NCBI GenBank assembly: GCA_036986135.1
Contig: BTQZ01000008.1
Coordinates: 1-64,000, forward strand
Direction: 5' to 3'
Length of the DNA stretch: 64,000 nt
DNA from: JADFRG01 sp036986135
GTDB lineage: Bacteria > Chloroflexota > Anaerolineae > Anaerolineales > E44-bin32
Part shown: positions 58,688 to 64,000 of the stretch, piece by piece
How positions within the stretch are numbered: position 1 is the first letter of the stretch
Layout: every line of letters begins with the position of its first letter
Translations under genes and position numbers: made by a program
Notes under the pieces: model-generated
The model's database searches: none
Told to the model about the DNA's origin: nothing
What the model saw: the letters and a program-made list of their open reading frames with translations, nothing else

Positions 58688-59910
58688 TGGCCACGGTAGT
58701 CAGCATGCCCAAGCTAGGGTTCGACATGGCGGAGGGCCTGCTCGTGCGTTGGATCAAGGCCGAAGGCGAAGCGGTCGAAAAGGGCGAAGTTCTCGCTGAG
58801 ATTGAGACCGATAAAGCCACCGTGGAAGTCGAGGCCGAGGCCGGCGGCGTGGTGCTGAAACACTTGGTGACCGAGAATACCAGCGTGCCTATCGGTGCTC
58901 CGATCACTGTGATTGGCGAGGAGGGTGAGGAGTTTGATATTGATTCGGTTGGGGTGGAGAAGGAAGGCGAAGGTACTGCACTAACCGAAGCAGCGACTCC
59001 CAGCCCGATCGCGGTTGCTGAGACCCCCTCGAATGGTGATGGTCGACTCCCGGCGGGCGTGAGAGCATCGCCTGTCGCGCGTCGCCTGGCGGACGAGAGA
59101 GGGATCGAGCTTGGCAGCCTTTCTGGGAGCGGCCCTCAAGGCCGGATCGTGAAGCGGGACGTGGAGGCCGCCCTTCCGGCTGCGGCTCCGGCGGTCACAC
59201 CCGCTCAGGCCGCGGCTGCGCCGGCCGAAACGGTCCGTGTTCCGCTCTCCAGGCTGCGGGAAACGATCGGGCGGCGCATGACGGCCGCCAAGCAGCAGCT
59301 GCCCCACTTCTATGTGACTGCCGACGTAGACGCGGCCCAAATGATGGAGCTGCGCAGGCAGCTGAACTCTCGAATGCCGGAGGACAGTAAATTCTCGGTG
59401 AATGATTTCTTAGTCAAAGCCTCCGCGATGGCGCTCCGAGAATTTCCGAATCTCAACGCTACTCTTGACGGTGGCGAGATCGTAAGGCATGGCCACATCC
59501 ACGTCGGCGTGGCGGTGGCCCTCGATGACGGTTTGATGACGGTGGTTGCCAAGGACGTAGACAGCAAGCCCATTCGCCAGCTCTCCTCTGAGCTCCGTGA
59601 TCTGGTAGCTCGTGCGCGGGACGGAAAGGTTCGCCCGGGGGATATTGAGGGATCGACCTTCACTCTTTCGAACTTGGGCATGTTCCAGGTGGATCATTTC
59701 ATCGCAATCATCAACCCTCCGGAGGCCGCCATCCTGGCGGTGGGGAGCGTTCGGGACGAGGCTGTTGTAGTGAACGGGCAGGTCGTTCCCGGCAAACGGC
59801 TGCAGGTCACCCTGTCCGCAGACCACCGAGTGACTGACGGTGCAGAGGTCGCGCGCTGGCTGCAGGTCTTCCGCCAGTACGTCGAGAACCCGGTCCATAC
59901 CTTGGTCTAG
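58687..59910 (+). CDS. pdhC: Dihydrolipoamide acetyltransferase (E2)
   Basis: The 407-residue core enzyme has one lipoyl domain with the lipoylated Lys in EIETDKATVEVEAEAGG (about 35-51) and an acidic/Pro linker. An E1/E3-binding domain follows (ASPVARRLADERGIELGSL, GRIVKRDVEA), then an Ala/Pro linker and the catalytic domain with DHRVTDGAEVARWLQ (active His and Asp). GTG 58687 shares one base with the E1beta stop (TAGTG). No E3 gene is in the window, so lipoamide dehydrogenase must be supplied elsewhere. Lipoylation may come from the ligase at 18442. Confidence 0.94.
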   Translation: MATVVSMPKLGFDMAEGLLVRWIKAEGEAVEKGEVLAEIETDKATVEVEAEAGGVVLKHLVTENTSVPIGAPITVIGEEGEEFDIDSVGVEKEGEGTALTEAATPSPIAVAETPSNGDGRLPAGVRASPVARRLADERGIELGSLSGSGPQGRIVKRDVEAALPAAAPAVTPAQAAAAPAETVRVPLSRLRETIGRRMTAAKQQLPHFYVTADVDAAQMMELRRQLNSRMPEDSKFSVNDFLVKASAMALREFPNLNATLDGGEIVRHGHIHVGVAVALDDGLMTVVAKDVDSKPIRQLSSELRDLVARARDGKVRPGDIEGSTFTLSNLGMFQVDHFIAIINPPEAAILAVGSVRDEAVVVNGQVVPGKRLQVTLSADHRVTDGAEVARWLQVFRQYVENPVHTLV

Positions 59911-59940
59911 CCGAGCGGGGATCAGGATCACGCGTGATGG

Positions 59941-59962
59941 CGCCCAGCCAGGGCGTTTTTTT
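59941..59962 (+). terminator. Rho-independent terminator of the pyruvate dehydrogenase operon
   Basis: CGCCC (59941-59945) pairs with GGGCG (59951-59955) over a 5-nt loop, followed by seven T's. It lies 31 bp after the E2 stop. Confidence 0.9.
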
Positions 59963-60118
59963 CTATTTACCGCTGAGAAGAGGCTGGCTTTGCGGTTCGG
60001 CCTTCCCGAGTGTAAAATTCCGCGCCACTGAGGAACGCAGGTACTAAGGTAGGTAGATTTACCCGAGTGAGAATCTGTATGCTCTATCCGTGCATGATCC
60101 TCGGTCCCAACCCGTCTC

Positions 60119-60487
60119 ATGAGTGATCCCCTACGCGTCCTGGTCGTCGATGACGAGCGCGACACCCTGGACCTCATCGATCTCACTCTACGGACCGCAG
60201 GCTATGAGATCCACCTCGCCGGAAGTGGCGCTGAATCCCTGGAGATGCTCCGTAACGACAGCTTCGATATCGTCCTGTTGGACATCATGATGCCGGACAT
60301 GTCTGGCTTTGATGTACTGCGTACGCTCAAGGAAGAGATGGACAACCATCCACCGGTTGTGTTTCTTACTGCCAAGGCTATGCCCGAAGATCGCCAAGAA
60401 GGGTTTGACTTGGGCGCCGACGACTTCCTGGCCAAGCCGGTTACGCGCGGCTCTCTCCTAGACACGATCAAGAAACACACCGGCTGA
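60119..60487 (+). CDS. Single-domain response regulator (REC)
   Basis: The 122-residue stand-alone receiver shows VVDDERD, phosphoacceptor Asp in VLLDIMMPDMSGFD, Thr in FLTAKAM and Lys in DDFLAKPVTRG. It has no output domain. No kinase is adjacent. The next gene (60497) is 9 bp away and may encode a partner. Confidence 0.92.
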   Translation: MSDPLRVLVVDDERDTLDLIDLTLRTAGYEIHLAGSGAESLEMLRNDSFDIVLLDIMMPDMSGFDVLRTLKEEMDNHPPVVFLTAKAMPEDRQEGFDLGADDFLAKPVTRGSLLDTIKKHTG

Positions 60488-60496
60488 GCGTTCTCA

Positions 60497-61048
60497 ATGT
60501 GGAACGCCGAATCCAGCCTGAAATCCCTCGAAGATGCCGTTGAGGAAATCGAGAGCTACCTGCTTTCCAAAGACGTCATCCGTGCTCGGAGCGGCCGCCC
60601 CAGCCTCTCGATTGGATTGATTTCACTGAATATCAGGTGGCTGGAGGCCACACTAGGGACGCATGACCAGGCACGCCTGCGAGCCGTAGAAAGCAAGCTG
60701 GCTGCCGTGCGCGACAGGTGGCGTGTAGCGTGGGAGCGGAAGGCGACCGCCGAGCTGCGCTCCCGGCTGAATCTGTGGAGGGGATACCTTGACGACCTGG
60801 AGGGGCGACCCGGGCTCGGTAGTTCATATCCTCAGGAAGTTCGCAACCGGGCCATGGCGTTTGACCTGTTGGATGCTGCAGGAAACCAGCCCGAGATCAA
60901 GACCCTGGCAGCCTCGCTCGATGCAATAGACAGCCGGTTCAGAAAAGGCTTCCAGCCAGGCGCTTTCGTTTGGGAGCAGGTTCCCGAATCTGCCTTCCCC
61001 CATAAGCCATATTGGTTTCTATACGGGCGACCCCGGAGCAGAAACTAG
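60497..61048 (+). CDS. Helical protein of unknown function
   Basis: The 183-residue protein is mostly helical: N-terminal AVEEIESYLLSKDVIRAR, a middle Arg-rich region (AVRDRWRVAWERKATAEL) and LNLWRGYLDDLEGRPGLGSS. It ends FPHKPYWFLYGRPR. I do not recognise a family. It lies 9 bp after a receiver gene and could be its output partner, which is inference. After the stop, GCACTC (61064-61069) and GAGTGC (61079-61084) form a hairpin without a T-run. Confidence 0.6.
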   Translation: MWNAESSLKSLEDAVEEIESYLLSKDVIRARSGRPSLSIGLISLNIRWLEATLGTHDQARLRAVESKLAAVRDRWRVAWERKATAELRSRLNLWRGYLDDLEGRPGLGSSYPQEVRNRAMAFDLLDAAGNQPEIKTLAASLDAIDSRFRKGFQPGAFVWEQVPESAFPHKPYWFLYGRPRSRN

Positions 61049-61142
61049 CTCGGCCCTGAATCCGCACTCGATACAAAAGAGTGCAAGGAGCCCTTTCCGA
61101 TTCATGCCCGGCCCCATGCAGATTATTTGGCTATGCGCAGGG

Positions 61143-61703
61143 TCAGCGCTGGACATAGTAGCGCATGATGACCTTCGCCTCCGAAGGATCCGCTACTTTC
61201 TCAAATCCGACGCGTTCAAACACCTTGGGAATACCCATGAAACTTGATACAGGGTCCAACCGCTTGCCGCGCGGCTTGGTGGGATACGCCTCCACGATCT
61301 CGGCGCCATGGTCCCTGGCGTACTGAACGGCGCCCTCGAGCATTTTCGTGCCGATCCGCTCGTCGCGATGATCTTTATGAATGAAGAAACAGACGATCGA
61401 CCAGACGGGCTTGTCATCCACCGGCTTGAGTACACGCGACCGGTTTAATGAGCCGAAATCCTCGCGTGGCGCCACCGAACACCATCCGAGCGGCTCGCCG
61501 CCTTCGTAACCAAGGATTCCCGGGACGACCCCGGACTCGACAAGCCCTTTCATCGACTTGCGATTGCCCTTATTTCCATTGCGATCGAATTCAGAGCGCG
61601 TGATTCGCCACCACATGCACCAGCATCCGCTGTAGGCGCCGCTTGGGCCGAAGAGCTTCTCGAAGTCGTCAAAGCGATCTTCAGTGACTGGATGGAACTC
61701 CAT
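61143..61703 (-). CDS. GNAT-family acetyltransferase
   Basis: The 186-residue protein shows a GNAT-like core: WSIVCFFIHKDHRDERIGTKMLE (strand 4 and the acetyl-CoA loop with RDERIG) and AYPTKPRG before VFERVGFEKV. The N-terminal region is Trp/Cys-rich (YSGCWCMWWRITRSEF), a known subgroup pattern. Substrate unknown. It stands alone on the minus strand. Confidence 0.8.
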   Translation of the reverse strand: MEFHPVTEDRFDDFEKLFGPSGAYSGCWCMWWRITRSEFDRNGNKGNRKSMKGLVESGVVPGILGYEGGEPLGWCSVAPREDFGSLNRSRVLKPVDDKPVWSIVCFFIHKDHRDERIGTKMLEGAVQYARDHGAEIVEAYPTKPRGKRLDPVSSFMGIPKVFERVGFEKVADPSEAKVIMRYYVQR

Positions 61704-61939
61704 AGCGCCTCCACGATCGGCGGTTCCGATTCCGCTCCAACTCCTGCATGATATACCAGTCTTGACGCTCGCAGGCAGATCAATGACGAGTCATGGTAGA
61801 TGTGAGCCGATGGCAGATATCTTCTGGTCAGCGTATCTATTCGCCACCGAGCACGATCCGCGCGCCTTGTGACACGAGAATGCCGCCGTCGGAGCGCCGA
61901 CTGGATTCGATTTCGTCGTAATGTTGGGATTGTAACGAA
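61704..61939. other. Intergenic region, nothing recognised
   Basis: No ORF, RNA or clear promoter or terminator was found in these 236 bp between two minus-strand genes. Confidence 0.4.
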
Positions 61940-62803
61940 TTACGGAGTGGGGGTCGGGTCGAGAGCTGGCCAGGGGATCAGAACCCACTGAGTGTAGCCG
62001 TGCTTTTCGGCGGTGTACAAACGACCGCCTGAGGGCTCCAGGCAACCCGCCTCGTCTTGAACGCGGATCGTGGTCTGCTCCCGTTGCGTCGTGCGCAGTG
62101 GCGTGAAGATCAACTGCCCGTCCCGGCATAGCCAGGCCTCGATCAGATAGCCTCGATCGTCGTCCGTGGTCATCCACACTGGATCCCAAGCGATGGAAAC
62201 TTCGTCACCGTTTCGACTGGCCCGAACGTTGGCGGGTGGTCTGTAGAGCTCTCCAAACGGCAAACGCGAGTAGTAGGGAGGGGCATCTCGAAGATCGCCC
62301 CGGATATCAAGGAATTCGGACTTCACCCAACACCGGTCGAAATACGTCCACGGCTCCACGTACGCCCACGTTCCCAGATCATTGCGGCCCACGATATCGA
62401 CCCTCACATCGGGATACAAGCCCCATTCGTACAAGTAGGCCGCGCCGGGTCCATAGCGACAGTTGGACTGGACCAGAACTTTCGCTGGGATTGGCGCGAA
62501 AGTGGGCGTCAGGCTGGGAGTGGGCGTGCGAGATGGCGTTGGCGTGATCGATGGCGTGTAAAGTGGCGTCGGCGTGTTCGTGAGGGTGGCGGTTGCTGTG
62601 CGAGTCGGCGTATCGGACGGAGTGGGAGTGGGTGTGCTCGTCAAGGTAGCGGTGAGCGATGCGGTTGGGGTCTCTGACGGGATCGCAGTATGGGTTGGCG
62701 TAGGTTCCGGCGCCGCAAGCGCATCTCCCCCAAGCAGGAAACCAAACACGCCTCCCAGGAGAAACAGGCCGATCGTCAACAGTGCTATGAGCCAGCGGGG
62801 CAT
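61940..62803 (-). CDS. Secreted or membrane-anchored protein with Thr/Pro stalk, SH3-like and FnIII-like domains
   Basis: The 287-residue protein has one N-terminal hydrophobic segment with Gly-rich LLGGVFGFLLGGDALA. A Thr/Pro/Ser stalk follows (about 33-108), then an SH3b-like region (VQSNCRYGPGAAYLYEWGL) with a Cys pair and a fibronectin type III-like domain (PPANVRASRNGDEVSIAWDP). SH3b domains often bind cell wall. No enzyme motif is seen. The stalk is encoded by a low-complexity repeat (62500-62710). Confidence 0.7.
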   Translation of the reverse strand: MPRWLIALLTIGLFLLGGVFGFLLGGDALAAPEPTPTHTAIPSETPTASLTATLTSTPTPTPSDTPTRTATATLTNTPTPLYTPSITPTPSRTPTPSLTPTFAPIPAKVLVQSNCRYGPGAAYLYEWGLYPDVRVDIVGRNDLGTWAYVEPWTYFDRCWVKSEFLDIRGDLRDAPPYYSRLPFGELYRPPANVRASRNGDEVSIAWDPVWMTTDDDRGYLIEAWLCRDGQLIFTPLRTTQREQTTIRVQDEAGCLEPSGGRLYTAEKHGYTQWVLIPWPALDPTPTP

Positions 62804-62879
62804 GACACGAATCTACGCGGCTGAGAGCGACTCTGCAACTAGGATCTTAGGCTGATTCCCGATCGTTCCGCTCTGCGAA

Positions 62880-63119
62880 TCAGGTCTCACGCGTCCAGAC
62901 GATCTCGATCGTCTCTCGGTCTCCCAGCGCCTTGGCAAGCAATGCCAGCAGTTCCGGGTCCGCCCCTTCCGCCTCAAACGACTGTAGCAGCATGGGCGTG
63001 ATCGCATAGTCGCGATCTGCGAGGTCTTCTTCTTCGAGCTGATCAATCAGGAATTGAAGCTGGTCTTCGTTGATCTCGCCCAGGGGAGTCTGGCTACCTT
63101 TTTCTCGCAGTTCAATCAT
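62880..63119 (-). CDS. Small conserved protein of unknown function
   Basis: The 79-residue acidic protein (MIELREKGSQTPLGEINEDQ start) has a central LQFLIDQLEEEDLADRDYAI and a C-terminal DPELLALLAKALGDRE. I recall close relatives in several bacteria annotated loosely as galactosyldiacylglycerol synthase, which is not supported by the sequence. ATG 63119 is chosen because GGAG lies 9 nt before it; a GTG three codons earlier is too close to that site. Confidence 0.7.
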   Translation of the reverse strand: MIELREKGSQTPLGEINEDQLQFLIDQLEEEDLADRDYAITPMLLQSFEAEGADPELLALLAKALGDRETIEIVWTRET

Positions 63120-63130
63120 GGGTTGCACTC

Positions 63131-63679
63131 CTAGTTTGGTGAACGGACATGTTCGGACAGGTCCAGGACCACTGATTCTAGTTCAGACGACCATTTGATC
63201 TCATAGATCTTGAGATGGGGATACAGATTCTCATCGACGACCTTTCGGTACCGCCTCCGCCGTCGCCTGAAGGACGTGATGACCCACCATATGATGGAAT
63301 TCCGACTGAAAGCTATGCGGAATGATTCGCGATTTCCGGCCCACATCTCCTCCCCGGTAATCATTCGCCCGAACGTTCGCTTCACGGACCGCCACAAAAC
63401 AACCAGGAAAGGCAGATTGAGCCAGACGAGATGTGTGGCCCTGTGCCATGTGACTTCCTGCGTGTAACTATAGTTGCCGTCCAGGACCCACTCCCCCCGT
63501 GCGACCTCATGCTTAACCCGCTCACGGAGTTCCGCCTTCGGAGTCTCCGTCCAATTAGGTCGCCAAAAGAGAGCATCCAGCTCAATATGGTGAATCCCGC
63601 AGGTCTCCGAAACCGACCGGGCGAAGGTTGTTTTCCCCGAGCAGCTGGTCCCCACCACTAACACGCGCAGTTTCGTCAT
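63131..63679 (-). CDS. P-loop kinase, adenylate kinase/topology-modulation (FlaR) like
   Basis: The 182-residue protein has Walker A VVGTSCSGKTTFA (about 8-20), HHIELDALFWRPNW (about 30-43) and an Arg-rich C-terminus with RRRRRRYRKVVDENL. This pattern matches the group of small nucleotide kinases annotated as AAA/FlaR-like or DNA topology modulation proteins. Its ATG overlaps the stop of the upstream gene (ATGA). Confidence 0.82.
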   Translation of the reverse strand: MTKLRVLVVGTSCSGKTTFARSVSETCGIHHIELDALFWRPNWTETPKAELRERVKHEVARGEWVLDGNYSYTQEVTWHRATHLVWLNLPFLVVLWRSVKRTFGRMITGEEMWAGNRESFRIAFSRNSIIWWVITSFRRRRRRYRKVVDENLYPHLKIYEIKWSSELESVVLDLSEHVRSPN

Positions 63680-63933
63680 CTCTGCTGGGCGAGCCCCAGT
63701 ACATCTCTACGAATAGAAAAGCCCCCGCAGGCGTTGTCGCGGCCAACCGTCCTCCACTCTCCAAACTCTCTCAAGTCCTTTAGCCCGAGCCTGGCGAGAA
63801 AGTCGCGGGGCAGCATCCTGGCGAGGAACGCTTTCGCCCGAAGGGCGCTCTGATTGTGGCGCACCCAGCTGACCAGGCCCAGCGCTGGAGAGCTCGCGAT
63901 GAGAGTATCAACAAGATCCGAAACTATGCTCAC
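63676..63933 (-). CDS. Small protein of unknown function, coupled to both neighbours
   Basis: The 85-residue basic protein (GTG 63933) begins SIVSDLVDTLIASSPALGLVSW and has LPRDFLARLGLKDLREFGEW. No family is recognised. Support comes from context: the GTG overlaps the upstream stop (GTGA) and its TGA overlaps the kinase ATG (ATGA), the typical coupling of this genome. A terminator-like element near 63716-63733 lies within it, so some doubt remains. Confidence 0.5.
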   Translation of the reverse strand: MSIVSDLVDTLIASSPALGLVSWVRHNQSALRAKAFLARMLPRDFLARLGLKDLREFGEWRTVGRDNACGGFSIRRDVLGLAQQR

Positions 63934-64000
63934 GAGAGGCGGATCCCCAGCGAGCCTAGAATGTCTTCGCTCACAAGCTCGTGCTGCATGCCATGCAGAG
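63930..64000 (-). CDS. 3' end of an unidentified gene (continues beyond the window)
   Basis: A frame ending at TGA 63932-63930 reads LHGMQHELVSEDILGSLGIRLS before the window edge. Too short to identify. Its stop overlaps the GTG start of the next gene. Confidence 0.5.
   Translation of the reverse strand, partial: LHGMQHELVSEDILGSLGIRLS

Noticed and set aside
63716..63733. Second terminator of the AATAGAAAAGCCCCCG type
   Set aside because: It shares the first half with the terminator at 19556, but the stem is only 3 bp here and it lies within a coupled gene.

Overview
The window looks like a chromosomal segment of a Chloroflexota bacterium, most likely Anaerolineae-like. This is inferred from gene content: many lipoproteins and membrane proteins with long Thr/Pro linkers, a very long SecA, duplicated LysM/M23 cell-wall lipoproteins, and a nusA-ylxR-infB-rbfA-nrnA-truB-ribF operon. 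No 16S rRNA is present, so the assignment is indirect. Most genes are packed at 4-bp stop/start overlaps (ATGA, GTGA, TTGA and once CTGA), and several promoters put the -10 box only 6-9 nt before the start codon, which suggests leaderless mRNAs.

Layout. 0-2.7 kb: end of an unknown gene, a DUF47/PhoU-like regulator, and era overlapped by an orphan DNA methyltransferase. 2.7-10.2 kb (minus): the nusA-infB translation/RNA operon with a promoter and an attenuator-like leader. 10.3-14.9 kb (minus): three tandem, translationally coupled LysM plus LasA-like M23 lipoproteins. 15-19.5 kb: an acetyltransferase, a CCA-adding/PAP-family enzyme, a sugar-type solute-binding lipoprotein, a lipoate ligase and a DUF503 protein. 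19.6-24.7 kb: a two-component block (REC protein, two soluble histidine kinases, an OmpR-type regulator) and an XRE/TPR pair. 24.7-30.3 kb: cobalamin adenosyltransferase, ComEA-like protein, MutM, metallo-beta-lactamase-fold enzyme and adenosine deaminase. 30.3-34.5 kb: a 1327-residue SecA and tRNA-Leu(TAA). 34.7-42.7 kb: a CBM9-like lipoprotein, an APC permease with two Usp domains, a CnoX-type thioredoxin and a cell-wall group (two L,D-transpeptidases and an amidase).

42.8-47.2 kb is the most interesting region. It holds a sulfur-carrier cysteine operon: a CysM-type synthase, a JAMM protease, a CysO-type ubiquitin-like carrier fused in frame to a DUF4395 membrane domain, a membrane thioredoxin, and a MoeZ-type activating enzyme with rhodanese. 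A near-perfect sigma70 promoter drives a roughly 200-nt leader. In it, a structured domain, an antiterminator and a terminator can form mutually exclusive pairings, as in a riboswitch or attenuator. The carrier needs a free C-terminal Gly-Gly but is encoded as a precursor, so the adjacent JAMM protease may mature it.

47.2-52.9 kb looks like a horizontally acquired or rearranged patch: a GT-C-like membrane protein, a methyltransferase-GT2 fusion, another methyltransferase, decayed fragments resembling IS481, IS110 and IS3 transposases, and an 18-codon comM stub. 53-60 kb: an S49 peptidase, two secreted/membrane proteins of unknown function and the pyruvate dehydrogenase E1alpha-E1beta-E2 operon, which needs lipoylation (a lipoate ligase lies at 18.4 kb). 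60-64 kb: a REC protein, an acetyltransferase, an SH3-like secreted protein, small conserved proteins and a P-loop kinase.
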